Source of the DNA: Paenimyroides ummariense | GTDB lineage: Bacteria > Bacteroidota > Bacteroidia > Flavobacteriales > Flavobacteriaceae | DNA: 64,000 nucleotides | Assembly (NCBI RefSeq): GCF_900115115.1 | Contig: NZ_FOVI01000003.1 | Span: 124,001 to 188,000 of the forward strand | Direction: 5' to 3' | Shown here: piece by piece, positions 54,259-63,353 of the stretch | Layout: every line of letters starts with the position of its first letter | Numbering within the stretch: position 1 is the first letter of the stretch | Notes under the pieces: model-generated | Databases searched by the model: none | What the model saw: only the letters and a program-made list of their open reading frames with translations | Told to the model about the DNA's origin: nothing | Made by a program: the position numbers and the translations under genes

Positions 54259-55026
54259 TTACAAAGTGCTTTTTATTTTTTTATACGATCCTTGAAAAGG
54301 AACAAATCGCAAACTATCGTTACATTTAAACTTTACAGAGTCTTTAGAAATGTTTTCAAACAACACATGGGCTTCTTTTTTAGTGAAAATAATCCTTAAA
54401 TTTCCATCGTTGTTTAAAGCTGCATTCAGCTGATTTCCTTTATCTAAATTGGCGTTTAAGTTTGTTTTGCAGTTGGTTAAAGAATCTAACTTATTGAAAA
54501 GAGTGAATTCTAAATTATACTTCTCGTTTTTTAAATGTTTAATTTTTAACTTATTGTATAAATTAATCGTGTCGCCAACAGTGTAAGTTCCTTCGATAGA
54601 TTGATGTTTAAATTTTGTTTTCTTGTGTAAGATATAATCATTCGCAAATTCGCCTGTAACTTCTTTTAAATCACTGCCTACACGCAAAATTTTATCGTAA
54701 TCTTTAATTCTAAAAAACAACTTTTCACGGTCAAAAGTCGCTGTAAAAACACTGTCATTTAACTTCCAGGTTCCTACTTTAGTTGTTGGAAGTTCGTTTT
54801 TATCCTGATAATAAACGGTTCGTGAAATGGTACTGTCCTTATAAATTCTAATAGAACTTTCAATACCGGGACAATCGGGACAAGGAATAATTCCTTCAAA
54901 AGTATTGCAGAAAATAGTGTCTAAAAGTGGTTGTTCTATCACAACAACTGCCTTATTATCTTTCTTACAGGCAGTAAAAAAAAGCGTAATAATTAGCACT
55001 TGTAATGTTTTAATACCCCATTTCAT
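54259..55026 (-). CDS. NlpE-like lipoprotein
   Basis: 255 residues; lipobox FFTAC with Cys20. An NlpE N-terminal beta-barrel domain is indicated by FEGIIPCPDCPGIESSIRIYKDS, then KVGTWKLNDSVFTATFDREKLFFRI. In E. coli NlpE senses surface contact, copper and lipoprotein trafficking through Cpx; no Cpx system is seen here. The C-terminal half is a second domain of unknown function. It probably forms its own transcript. Confidence 0.85.
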   Translation of the reverse strand: MKWGIKTLQVLIITLFFTACKKDNKAVVVIEQPLLDTIFCNTFEGIIPCPDCPGIESSIRIYKDSTISRTVYYQDKNELPTTKVGTWKLNDSVFTATFDREKLFFRIKDYDKILRVGSDLKEVTGEFANDYILHKKTKFKHQSIEGTYTVGDTINLYNKLKIKHLKNEKYNLEFTLFNKLDSLTNCKTNLNANLDKGNQLNAALNNDGNLRIIFTKKEAHVLFENISKDSVKFKCNDSLRFVPFQGSYKKIKSTL

Positions 55027-55147
55027 AGCTGTTTGTTTTTAATTGAATTTATCATGTACTTAACAAAAATAGTTCCAATTATTAGCAAATCAAAAAAAAA
55101 TTAGGCTAAAAAACAGAGGATATATTTTAAAAATGCAAGATTTAGCG

Positions 55148-55155
55148 TATTTTTG
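55148..55155 (+). promoter_or_regulatory. Predicted guaA promoter, -7 element
   Basis: TATTTTTG, 19 bases before the ATG at 55175. Its position inside the possible longer frame rules out the ATG at 55133. Confidence 0.65.
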
Positions 55156-55174
55156 CACAAAGATACACAACACA

Positions 55175-56707
55175 ATGACACAAGGTATTATTATTTTAGA
55201 TTTTGGTTCGCAATACAATCAGTTAATTGCACGCCGAATTCGAGAATTTGGAGTTTACACCGAAATTATTCCCTTCAATACTCCAATTGCCGAAATTAAG
55301 AAACACAATCCAACAGGAATTATTTTATCGGGCGGACCTTCTTCGGTTTTTGGAGCTGAAGCTGCTTTGGTTGATAAAGAATTGTTTGAAATGGGCGTGC
55401 CTGTTTTAGGAATTTGTTACGGAATGCAGTTAATTTCGCATCTTTTAGGTGGCGAAGTTAAGAAAGGTGTAAAAGGCGAATACGGAAAATCTGATTTAAC
55501 CGTTTTAGCTCAAAACAGTTTGTTTAACGGCGTTCCGGAAAAATCTACGGTTTGGATGAGCCATTTCGATGAAGTAATGAAAGCTCCAGAAGGTTTTGTT
55601 GTTTCAGGAAAATCGAACATTGAGATTGCTGCAATGGCAAACGAAAGCAGAAATATTTTTGCGGTTCAGTTTCACCCGGAAGTAACGCATTCTGAATTTG
55701 GATCAAAAATGTTAGAAAACTTCGTTTTTAATATCTGTAAGGCAGAAAAAAACTGGGTTTTAAAAGATTTTATCGAAACCGAAATTCAAAGAATTAAAGA
55801 AGTTGTTGGCGATAAAAAAGTTATTTTAGGACTATCTGGCGGCGTTGATTCGTCTGTTGCGGCTGTTTTAATTCACCGTGCCATTGGCGATCAGTTAACG
55901 TGTATTTTTGTTGATACAGGTTTGTTGCGTAAAGACGAAGGCAAAAAAGTAATGGATAATTACGGCAAGCACTTCCACATGAACATTAAAATGGTTGATG
56001 CTTCTGAACGTTTCTTGAACAGTTTGAAAGGAATCGATGAACCTGAGGCAAAACGTAAAGCAATTGGTCGTGATTTCGTAGCTGTTTTCGATGAAGAATC
56101 TCAGAAATTTGATGATGCTTCGTTCTTGGCGCAAGGAACAATTTATCCTGATGTTATTGAATCTCAGTCGGTAAAGGGACCATCTGCAACCATAAAATCG
56201 CATCACAATGTGGGCGGATTACCAGAACACATGAAGTTGCAGTTGTTAGAACCTTTACGTGAATTGTTTAAAGACGAAGTTCGTAAAGTTGGTGTTGAGT
56301 TAGGAATTCCTCGCGAATTGGTTTACCGTCATCCGTTCCCAGGACCAGGATTAGGAATCCGCGTTTTAGGTGAAGTTGATGCCGAAAAAGTTAGAATTTT
56401 ACAAGAAGCTGATCAGATTTTTATCGATGAGCTTTACAATCATAATTTGTACGACGAAGTTTCGCAGGCTTTCGTAGTATTGTTACCTGTAAAATCGGTT
56501 GGAGTAATGGGAGATGAGCGTACGTACGAATATACGGCGGTTGTGCGTTCTGCAAACACTATTGATTTTATGACCGCAACTTGGAGCAAATTACCTTACG
56601 AGTTTTTAGAGTTGGTTTCGAACCGAATTATTAACGAAGTTAAAGGAATTAACCGCGTTGCTTACGATATTAGCTCTAAACCACCAGCAACAATTGAGTG
56701 GGAATAA
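55175..56707 (+). CDS. guaA: GMP synthase (glutamine-hydrolysing)
   Basis: Converts XMP, ATP and glutamine to GMP. 510 residues from the ATG at 55175. The N-terminal class-I glutamine amidotransferase domain has GGPSSVFG and VLGICYGMQ with Cys81, and FHPEVTHSE. The synthetase part has the P-loop LGLSGGVDSSV and, at the end, NRIINEVKGINRVAYDISSKPPATIEWE, the dimerisation tail of GuaA. A single-gene unit with its own promoter and terminator. Confidence 0.98.
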   Translation: MTQGIIILDFGSQYNQLIARRIREFGVYTEIIPFNTPIAEIKKHNPTGIILSGGPSSVFGAEAALVDKELFEMGVPVLGICYGMQLISHLLGGEVKKGVKGEYGKSDLTVLAQNSLFNGVPEKSTVWMSHFDEVMKAPEGFVVSGKSNIEIAAMANESRNIFAVQFHPEVTHSEFGSKMLENFVFNICKAEKNWVLKDFIETEIQRIKEVVGDKKVILGLSGGVDSSVAAVLIHRAIGDQLTCIFVDTGLLRKDEGKKVMDNYGKHFHMNIKMVDASERFLNSLKGIDEPEAKRKAIGRDFVAVFDEESQKFDDASFLAQGTIYPDVIESQSVKGPSATIKSHHNVGGLPEHMKLQLLEPLRELFKDEVRKVGVELGIPRELVYRHPFPGPGLGIRVLGEVDAEKVRILQEADQIFIDELYNHNLYDEVSQAFVVLLPVKSVGVMGDERTYEYTAVVRSANTIDFMTATWSKLPYEFLELVSNRIINEVKGINRVAYDISSKPPATIEWE

Positions 56708-56715
56708 ATAATTAC

Positions 56716-56750
56716 AACAGCCTTAAAAGTTAAATTTAAGGCTGTTTTTA
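56716..56750 (+). terminator. Intrinsic terminator of guaA
   Basis: AACAGCCTTAAA (56716-56727) and TTTAAGGCTGTT (56735-56746), then TTTA. Confidence 0.85.
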
Positions 56751-56767
56751 TATAAGATAGTTTCTAA

Positions 56768-57646
56768 ATGAATCATTCAAAAGATAAATTGCATCCTCGT
56801 AGTTTTCACAACAAACCGTATAATTTTCAGGAATTGATTTTAAAAGTTCCTGAATTAAAGCAATTTATTGTAAAGAATCGTGAGGGAGTTGATACGGTTC
56901 AGTTTGCGAATCCAAAAGCGGTGTATCTTTTGAACAAAGCATTGTTGTTACATTTTTATGGGTTGAATTTCTGGGATATTCCCAATCAAAATCTGGTGCC
57001 ACCAATTCCGGGTAGGGCAGATTATATTCATTATTTAGCTGATTTATTAAAGGTTGATGATTCGCACAAAACTACTATTTTAGATATTGGGACGGGCGCA
57101 AGTTTGGTGTATCCGTTAATTGGAAGTTCGGTTTATAATTGGAATTTTGTTGCAACAGATATCGAACCAAAATCAATAGCAATTGCTCAAGAAATCATCA
57201 ATAGAAATCCGCATTTAGGTTCTAAAATCGCATTACGATTGCAGTCTGATAAAAAACACATACTTTCTGGAATTATTACCAAAGACGATTATTTTGATGC
57301 AGTAATGTGTAATCCACCCTTTTTTAAATCGAAAAAAGAAGCCGAAACACAAACGCTTCGCAAGTTAAAAGGCTTGGATAAACGAAAAACTCCAAAACTG
57401 ATTAATAATTTCTCAGGTGAAAGCAATGAATTGTGGTGTACTGGCGGCGAATTATTGTTTGTGCAGAACTACATTAAAGAAAGCACCATTTTTAAAAAGC
57501 AAGTTGGTTGGTTTACAACTTTAATATCGAACGAAGATCATTTGAAACCATTACAGATCGAACTGAAAAAATCAGCCAAAGAAATCAAGGTGATTGATAT
57601 GGCGCAAGGCAATAAAAAGAGTCGAATTTTAGCTTGGAGGTTTTAG
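56768..57646 (+). CDS. rlmF: 23S rRNA (adenine1618-N6)-methyltransferase
   Basis: Methylates A1618 of 23S rRNA. 292 residues. Rossmann methyltransferase with TILDIGTGASLVYPLIG, FVATDIEPKSI and the catalytic NPPF motif in AVMCNPPFFKSKKEA. The N-terminus begins HPRSFHNKPYNFQELI, characteristic of RlmF. Its last codon overlaps the stop of the convergent pentapeptide gene by 4 bases. Confidence 0.95.
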   Translation: MNHSKDKLHPRSFHNKPYNFQELILKVPELKQFIVKNREGVDTVQFANPKAVYLLNKALLLHFYGLNFWDIPNQNLVPPIPGRADYIHYLADLLKVDDSHKTTILDIGTGASLVYPLIGSSVYNWNFVATDIEPKSIAIAQEIINRNPHLGSKIALRLQSDKKHILSGIITKDDYFDAVMCNPPFFKSKKEAETQTLRKLKGLDKRKTPKLINNFSGESNELWCTGGELLFVQNYIKESTIFKKQVGWFTTLISNEDHLKPLQIELKKSAKEIKVIDMAQGNKKSRILAWRF

Positions 57647-58224
57647 TTTTCAATATCCAACTTATATTTATGTAACAAGCTTTCTAACTGATGAGCCGAA
57701 AATTTAGCATTTTTCATTTTGTTAAATTCGGGATCAATTGAAAAGCTTCGGGTATTTCTAAAATCGGCTTTTTCTAAAACAGTGTTCGAAAATCGAGCGC
57801 CTGTTAAATCAGCATCCTGAAAATTAGCAAAAGTTAAATTGCTTTCAGAAAAATCTACTTCCCTCAACGAACATTTTACAAAAGATGTTCCTTTTAATTT
57901 CGTTCCAAAAAAAGTACTATAATCAAGCATGCAGTTATCGAACTTAAACGAAAACATAAATTTGCTGCATTTTGTAAAATCAACACCCAAAATTTTACAA
58001 TTACTAAAAACAACGTTACTTAGACCTACATTTCCAATTAAAGTCATGGAAAAATTGCAGTTTTCAAACACACAATCTTCAAAATTATTGTCGCGCAAAT
58101 CGCTGTTAGAAAAATTACAGCTTATAAACGTACATTTTGCAAACTCTCTATCGCGCAAAGATTTCTCAGAATAATCAATATTTTTAAATTCTTTATTTTC
58201 GTGATAAATCGTTTTGTTGTTCAT
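57643..58224 (-). CDS. Pentapeptide-repeat protein
   Basis: 193 residues made of A(D/N)LxX-type repeats, for example FSNSDLRDNNFEDCVFENCNFSM, then LREVDFSESNLTFANFQDADLTGARF. These form a right-handed quadrilateral beta-helix. Some members (Qnr, MfpA) mimic DNA and protect gyrase, but the sequence alone does not indicate that role. It has no signal peptide. It converges on rlmF with overlapping stops. Confidence 0.9.
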   Translation of the reverse strand: MNNKTIYHENKEFKNIDYSEKSLRDREFAKCTFISCNFSNSDLRDNNFEDCVFENCNFSMTLIGNVGLSNVVFSNCKILGVDFTKCSKFMFSFKFDNCMLDYSTFFGTKLKGTSFVKCSLREVDFSESNLTFANFQDADLTGARFSNTVLEKADFRNTRSFSIDPEFNKMKNAKFSAHQLESLLHKYKLDIEN

Positions 58225-58366
58225 TATAAAGTCTTTAAATTACTAAGTGTTTAGAAAAAATCAATCTTTAAATATCGAAATTAAAATTTCAAATAACAAA
58301 CTAATTTCAGTTTAAAGTATATCATAATATTATTAAAACGACATAGAAACCAACGCTTTTTGTTTT

Positions 58367-58374
58367 TATATTTG
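58367..58374 (+). promoter_or_regulatory. Predicted promoter of the LysM-PBP1 gene
   Basis: TATATTTG, a full TAnnTTTG match, ending only 5 bases before the ATG at 58380. Transcription from it would give an mRNA with almost no leader. Confidence 0.5.
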
Positions 58375-58379
58375 TTACT

Positions 58380-60284
58380 ATGAAAAGATTATTTTTTACA
58401 TTATCGACCTTATTTTGTGCGACTGTTTCGTTTGCGCAGACTGCTACAAAAACACATACGGTAACAAAAGGCGAAACCATTACGCAGATTGCAAAAAGAT
58501 ACAATACTACAAATAATGTGTTGTTTTTACTGAATCCGGAAGCTGTTGACGGCGTTAGTGAAAACCAGATTATTAAAATACCAACCACATCGTCTGTTCA
58601 ACATCAGGTTCAAGCAAAAGAAACGGTTTATGGTATTTCAAAGCAATACAATATTGCCATTGAAAAACTGTACGATTTAAATCCGGGCTTAAAAGAAAAT
58701 GGTTTAAAAATTGGTCAGTTTTTAAATTTAGCAGAAACTACATCTAAAAATACTACAGCAGTTTCAAATAATAACCAACCTATAAAAAATGTTGCAAGTA
58801 CTACGGTTATTGTTGAAAAAGGCGAAACTATTTACGGTATTGCTGTTAAAAATAATACCACTGTTTCTGTTTTGTATGAATTGAATCCGGGCTTGTTAGA
58901 AAGCGGTTTGAAAGTAGGGCAGCCGATTAATATTCCTGTGACAGGCGAAGTTAAAACACAGACTACCGATACATCTAAAAAAACAAAACCAAAAACTATA
59001 GTTGTTCAACCAAAACAGACTATTTACAATATTGCAAAAACAAACAATGTTTCGCAAGAGCAGTTAATGGAATGGAATCCTGATTTAAAAAATGGTTTAA
59101 AAGATGGATCTACTTTAATTGTGGGATACTCTTATGAGAAAGTTCCGTTTAATGATAATTCTGCTCCAAAACCTATTGAAAATACATCGACTTCGGTTAA
59201 AAAAGGAATTGATTTGTCTTTATCTAACGATGGATCTACAAGAGATTTGGTACTATTGCTGCCGTTTAATATTGCGAATAATAATTTTAATAATCCGTCG
59301 ATCAATCAAAGCATAAAAGAAGATGTCTTTTTAAATATGACGTTGGATTTTTATTCGGGAGCTAAATTAGCTATCGAAGATTTGAAGTCTAAAAATTACA
59401 ATTTAAACATAAAATTTGTCGATTCTAAAGAAACAAATCGAGCTTTGGATGTAAATACGTTAAAAGGCGATTTCGATTTTTCTGCAACCGATGTGATTAT
59501 TGGACCATTTTTTCAGAAGAACGTAGATGCGGTTTCCGAAGCTTTTAAAAATCAGCAAACTATTATTGTATCACCATTATCAACCGAAAAGGGTAAACCG
59601 TTTCCTCGTCAGGTTCATACCATGCCAAATACCGAAATTGTTAAGAAAGAAATGTTAGAATACGTTATTTCTAAACAAGAACGAGTGGTCGCGATTACCG
59701 ACGGTAAAAAAACATCGAGCCAATATTTCAGCACAAATTATCCTGCAATAACAACCTTGAGTGTAACAACAGACGAAAAAGTGAGCCCGACGGTTTTAAA
59801 GAATTTGTTGTCAGAAACCGAAACCAATTACATAGTTTACGATGCTACTTCACTGACAACAACGGTAGAATTGATCAACACCTTGAAATCGTTACAAAAG
59901 GAATTTAAAATTCAGTTGGTATCGTTAGAAAAATTAGATGTTTTAGAATCGTCTGATGTAGAAATGAACGATTTAATTGCGTTAAAATATACGTTTCCAT
60001 CTGTAACAAACGATGCATCGAGCAATAAAAAAGAAAAATTTGTAAAAGAATATAAAACGGTTTACGGCAAAAATCCAAGCAGATTTGCAACTCGCGGTTA
60101 CGATGTTACGTACGATATTATCACGAGAATGTTTGAATCGGACGAAAATTCTAATATTTTTGATTATGGTTCGCAGCAAATCGAAAATAAATTTGCCTAC
60201 ATAAATGAAAATGGCGGCGTTTACAACAACGCAGTTTACATTTTGCAGTATGATAAAGATTTAACCATTAAAGAAGCAAAATAA
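58380..60284 (+). CDS. LysM-repeat protein with a PBP1-like substrate-binding domain
   Basis: 634 residues with a signal peptide (MKRLFFTLSTLFCATVSFAQ). Four LysM domains follow: TVTKGETITQIAKRYNTT, then QVQAKETVYGISKQYNIA, then IVEKGETIYGIAVKNNTT, then VVQPKQTIYNIAKTNNVS, up to about residue 245. A linker leads to a type-1 periplasmic-binding fold (about 285-634) with LVLLLPFNIANNNFNNPS and DVIIGPFF. No catalytic residues are visible. It probably binds peptidoglycan and a ligand as a scaffold or sensor. The OsmC gene overlaps by one base. Confidence 0.87.
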   Translation: MKRLFFTLSTLFCATVSFAQTATKTHTVTKGETITQIAKRYNTTNNVLFLLNPEAVDGVSENQIIKIPTTSSVQHQVQAKETVYGISKQYNIAIEKLYDLNPGLKENGLKIGQFLNLAETTSKNTTAVSNNNQPIKNVASTTVIVEKGETIYGIAVKNNTTVSVLYELNPGLLESGLKVGQPINIPVTGEVKTQTTDTSKKTKPKTIVVQPKQTIYNIAKTNNVSQEQLMEWNPDLKNGLKDGSTLIVGYSYEKVPFNDNSAPKPIENTSTSVKKGIDLSLSNDGSTRDLVLLLPFNIANNNFNNPSINQSIKEDVFLNMTLDFYSGAKLAIEDLKSKNYNLNIKFVDSKETNRALDVNTLKGDFDFSATDVIIGPFFQKNVDAVSEAFKNQQTIIVSPLSTEKGKPFPRQVHTMPNTEIVKKEMLEYVISKQERVVAITDGKKTSSQYFSTNYPAITTLSVTTDEKVSPTVLKNLLSETETNYIVYDATSLTTTVELINTLKSLQKEFKIQLVSLEKLDVLESSDVEMNDLIALKYTFPSVTNDASSNKKEKFVKEYKTVYGKNPSRFATRGYDVTYDIITRMFESDENSNIFDYGSQQIENKFAYINENGGVYNNAVYILQYDKDLTIKEAK

Positions 60285-60688
60285 TGAGCACAAGTAAAGT
60301 AGTTTATAAGGGCGATATAAGAACAGAATCGACACATTTACAGTCTGGAACAGTAATTTTAACCGACGGCCCAACGGATAATCACGGCAAGGGCGAAGCT
60401 TTTTCTCCAACCGATATGGTTGCAAATTCGCTGGCAACCTGTATGCTAAGTATAATGGGAATCAAGGCAAATGCAATGAATGTTAATATTAACGGATCTA
60501 CTGCTGATGTTACTAAAATTATGCAGGCTGAACCACGAAAAATTAGTGAAATTATTGTTGAATTGGATATGCAGGGGGTAGATGATGAAAAATCAAGGAT
60601 TATTTTAGAACGTGCCGCTATGACTTGTCCGGTGTTTTTAAGCCTGCATCCCGATATTAAAAAAACGGTTAGTTTTAATTGGAGGTAA
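60284..60688 (+). CDS. OsmC-family peroxide-resistance protein
   Basis: 134 residues, the family length. The two redox cysteines are in SLATCMLSIMGIKA and MTCPVFLSLHP. OsmC/Ohr proteins reduce organic hydroperoxides; which type is not determined. It begins at the stop of the LysM gene (ATGA overlap), so the two are translated together. Confidence 0.92.
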   Translation: MSTSKVVYKGDIRTESTHLQSGTVILTDGPTDNHGKGEAFSPTDMVANSLATCMLSIMGIKANAMNVNINGSTADVTKIMQAEPRKISEIIVELDMQGVDDEKSRIILERAAMTCPVFLSLHPDIKKTVSFNWR

Positions 60689-60710
60689 AAATAAAAGAAT
60701 AAATTATAAT

Positions 60711-60745
60711 AATACCCTTCTGATTTTTCTTAGGGTATTTTTTAT
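60711..60745 (+). terminator. Intrinsic terminator
   Basis: AATACCC pairs with GGGTATT across a 15-base T-rich loop, followed by TTTTATT. It ends the LysM-OsmC transcript. Confidence 0.7.
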
Positions 60746-61146
60746 TGTATGACATGTTATTATGAAGCACTTAAAAACTGATATAACAGCTTCTTAATTT
60801 TAATTTAATACTTTAAAAATTGAAATCAACACTCATTCAACTGATAGATTGCTTATTATGTTGGTTATAAGTATTCTATTTTTTTTGCTAAATAAAACAT
60901 TCTCAATGATTAAACTTTCATCTGGCATAAATCTTTTTTGTTGCTGCGATAACTTCCCCGCAACGAGGAATTTCTATACAGTAGCATAGAAAATTTAATT
61001 TTAAATAGTTAATAAATCAATTCGGTCACAAGCGTTGTGTTTACTATAATTACATCTCCTTAATTATTTAATGTCGTTTAACCAATCGTTTAAAAGATGT
61101 TTTAACACTGCTGGCAGGGTAGTTGTGGTTTAAATAATAAAAAACT
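60746..61146. other. Intergenic region upstream of egtD
   Basis: About 400 bases without a credible gene on either strand. Two small hairpins are visible: GTTGC/GCAAC around 60941-60964 and TTTCTAT/ATAGAAA around 60969-60991. There is no tRNA, riboswitch that I recognise, or full TAnnTTTG motif. Presumably it holds the egtD promoter. Confidence 0.45.
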
Positions 61147-62124
61147 ATGGATTCAATTCTGCAAAGAAGTATTACAAACGAAAAACATCAGGGCATATTT
61201 TTAAATGACGTGATCACTGGCTTAAGTAAACCCCAAAAAAAATTACACTCCAAATATTTTTATGATGAAAAGGGCGACAAACTGTTTCAAAAAATCATGG
61301 AAATGCCCGAATATTATCTTACGGATTGTGAAATGGACATCTTTAAAAACAAAACTTCCGAACTTTCAGAGTATATGATCGACGGAAATCCTTTCGATCT
61401 TATAGAATTAGGTGCGGGTGATGCTTTAAAATCTACTTATCTTTTAAAATATCTTACAGCCGCAAAAATAAATTTTACTTATATGCCTATTGATATTTCA
61501 GGAAATATTTTGTCTGTCTTAGATAGAAACCTGAAAAAAGAGCTTCCCGATCTGGATATTAAATTATTAGAAGGTGATTATTTTAAGATGCTTCAGCATG
61601 TAATGGATGGTTCTGATAGAAGAAAGATACTGTTATTTTTAGGTGGAAATATAGGAAATATGGATGTTACCGAAGCATATCGCTTTTGTAGGGAACTGTA
61701 TAGTAAACTGAAGAAAGGCGATTTGCTGATTACAGGTTTTGACTTGAAGAAAAATCCCCATACCATATTAAATGCTTATAACGATGTGCGCGGACTAACC
61801 GCTTCTTTTAACCTGAACTTGCTGGCACGTATTAATAGGGAATTGGATGCTGATTTTGATATATCTAAATTTCAACATTATCAAAACTATGATCCAATTT
61901 CGGGCGCTTGCAAAAGTTATTTGGTAAGTTTGGTAAATCAGACTGTAAATGTTAGCGAACATCAGTTTTTGTTTAATGAACATGAACTGATTGATATGGA
62001 AATTTCGCAAAAGTACGAACAAAAAGATATCGATGCTCTTGCATCTAAATCAGGTTTTAAAATCATTGGTCAAATTGCAGATTCAAAAAATTGGTTTGTA
62101 GATTCTGTATGGCAGGCTGTTTAA
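61147..62124 (+). CDS. egtD: L-histidine N-alpha-methyltransferase
   Basis: Trimethylates histidine to hercynine with SAM, the first step of ergothioneine synthesis. 325 residues. Visible are the family's N-terminal KYFYDEKGDKLFQKIMEMPEYYLTDCE, the SAM-binding LIELGAGDALKSTYLL, ILLFLGGNIGNMD and the C-terminal segment WFVDSVW. egtB follows 10 bases later. Confidence 0.93.
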   Translation: MDSILQRSITNEKHQGIFLNDVITGLSKPQKKLHSKYFYDEKGDKLFQKIMEMPEYYLTDCEMDIFKNKTSELSEYMIDGNPFDLIELGAGDALKSTYLLKYLTAAKINFTYMPIDISGNILSVLDRNLKKELPDLDIKLLEGDYFKMLQHVMDGSDRRKILLFLGGNIGNMDVTEAYRFCRELYSKLKKGDLLITGFDLKKNPHTILNAYNDVRGLTASFNLNLLARINRELDADFDISKFQHYQNYDPISGACKSYLVSLVNQTVNVSEHQFLFNEHELIDMEISQKYEQKDIDALASKSGFKIIGQIADSKNWFVDSVWQAV

Positions 62125-62134
62125 ACTATTTAAA

Positions 62135-63322
62135 ATGAATAACACTATTTATATCAATACCAACAAAAATCAGGATCTGGCAGAAAAATATGCACAAATC
62201 CGTAAGCATTCAGAAGAAATTTGTAAACCGCTTGCAACCGAAGATTACGTGGTTCAGCCAGTTGACGATGTTAGTCCGCCAAAATGGCATCTAGGACATA
62301 CTACCTGGTTTTTTGAAACGTTTATACTGTTGCCTCATTTCCCGGGATATCAACTGTTCAACCCACAGTTTAATTTTGTTTTCAACAGTTATTATGAAAC
62401 GGTGGGGGCAAGGGTTATTCGAACCGATCGCGGCAATTTAAGCAGACCTTCGGTTGCTGAAGTATATCAATACAGAAAGTATGTAGATGATAACATGAAC
62501 CGCTACCTCACTGGAAATTCTTACACTGCAGCTATTGAACCTTTGTTACAATTGGGATTGAATCACGAACAGCAGCATCAGGAATTGTTACTTACAGATA
62601 TTAAATATATATTGGGTCACAACCCGTTATTTCCGGGTTATAAAGAGAATGGTACACCAAAATATGCTGATGCTGCAGCGGTTAAAATGATTGCTGTTAA
62701 AGAAGGAATATACCAGATTGGCTTTAACGGTTCAGATTTTTGTTTTGATAATGAGTTGGGAAGACATAAGGTTTTTTTGAATGATTTTGAAATTGCAGAC
62801 CGCTTGGTTACTAATGGCGAATACCTGCAATTTATGGAAGCCGGCGGATACAGTGATTTTAGATATTGGCATTCCGAAGGTTGGGAATGGGTAAAGCAAC
62901 AGCAAGTAAAAGCACCTATGTATTGGTATTTTATCGATGGTAAATGGATGCATTATGATTTTTCGGGACTTACCGATATAGATTGGAACGATGATGTATG
63001 TCACGTTAATTTCTTTGAAGCGTCTGCTTTTGCGGCATGGAAAGGAATGCGTTTGCCTACCGAAGCAGAGTGGGAAACAGCATCTGAATATTTTAATTGG
63101 GGCAGAAGGTGGGAGTGGACAAATTCGGCCTATCTTCCCTATCCCGGATATAAAAAAGAACCCGGTGCGGTTGGCGAATATAACGGTAAATTCATGGTAA
63201 ACCAAATGGTGTTAAAAGGCGCATCTGTAGCAACCCCAATGGGTCACAGCCGAAAAACCTATCGTAACTTTTTTCAAACACACCTTAAATGGCAATTTAC
63301 CGGCATTCGCCTTGCAAGATAA
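62135..63322 (+). CDS. egtB: Ergothioneine sulfoxide synthase EgtB
   Basis: Iron enzyme that joins hercynine to a thiol (gamma-glutamylcysteine or cysteine) as a sulfoxide. 395 residues. An N-terminal DinB-like domain has PPKWHLGHTTWF and LNHEQQHQELLLTDI; H55, H144 and H148 are the likely iron ligands. The C-terminal FGE-sulfatase domain has RLPTEAEWETA and ends WQFTGIRLAR. Neither EgtA, EgtC nor EgtE is encoded nearby, so the thiol donor and the final C-S lyase must come from elsewhere. Confidence 0.92.
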   Translation: MNNTIYINTNKNQDLAEKYAQIRKHSEEICKPLATEDYVVQPVDDVSPPKWHLGHTTWFFETFILLPHFPGYQLFNPQFNFVFNSYYETVGARVIRTDRGNLSRPSVAEVYQYRKYVDDNMNRYLTGNSYTAAIEPLLQLGLNHEQQHQELLLTDIKYILGHNPLFPGYKENGTPKYADAAAVKMIAVKEGIYQIGFNGSDFCFDNELGRHKVFLNDFEIADRLVTNGEYLQFMEAGGYSDFRYWHSEGWEWVKQQQVKAPMYWYFIDGKWMHYDFSGLTDIDWNDDVCHVNFFEASAFAAWKGMRLPTEAEWETASEYFNWGRRWEWTNSAYLPYPGYKKEPGAVGEYNGKFMVNQMVLKGASVATPMGHSRKTYRNFFQTHLKWQFTGIRLAR

Positions 63323-63353
63323 TTTTTTTATCTGTTTAAAAGTTATTGAACAA

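Noticed and set aside
55133..55174. Longer start for guaA
   Set aside because: The predicted -7 promoter element sits inside it, and the GuaA family begins at the ATG at 55175.
61795..63205. Reverse-strand frames inside egtD and egtB
   Set aside because: Their composition and lack of start context show them to be shadows of the real genes on the other strand.
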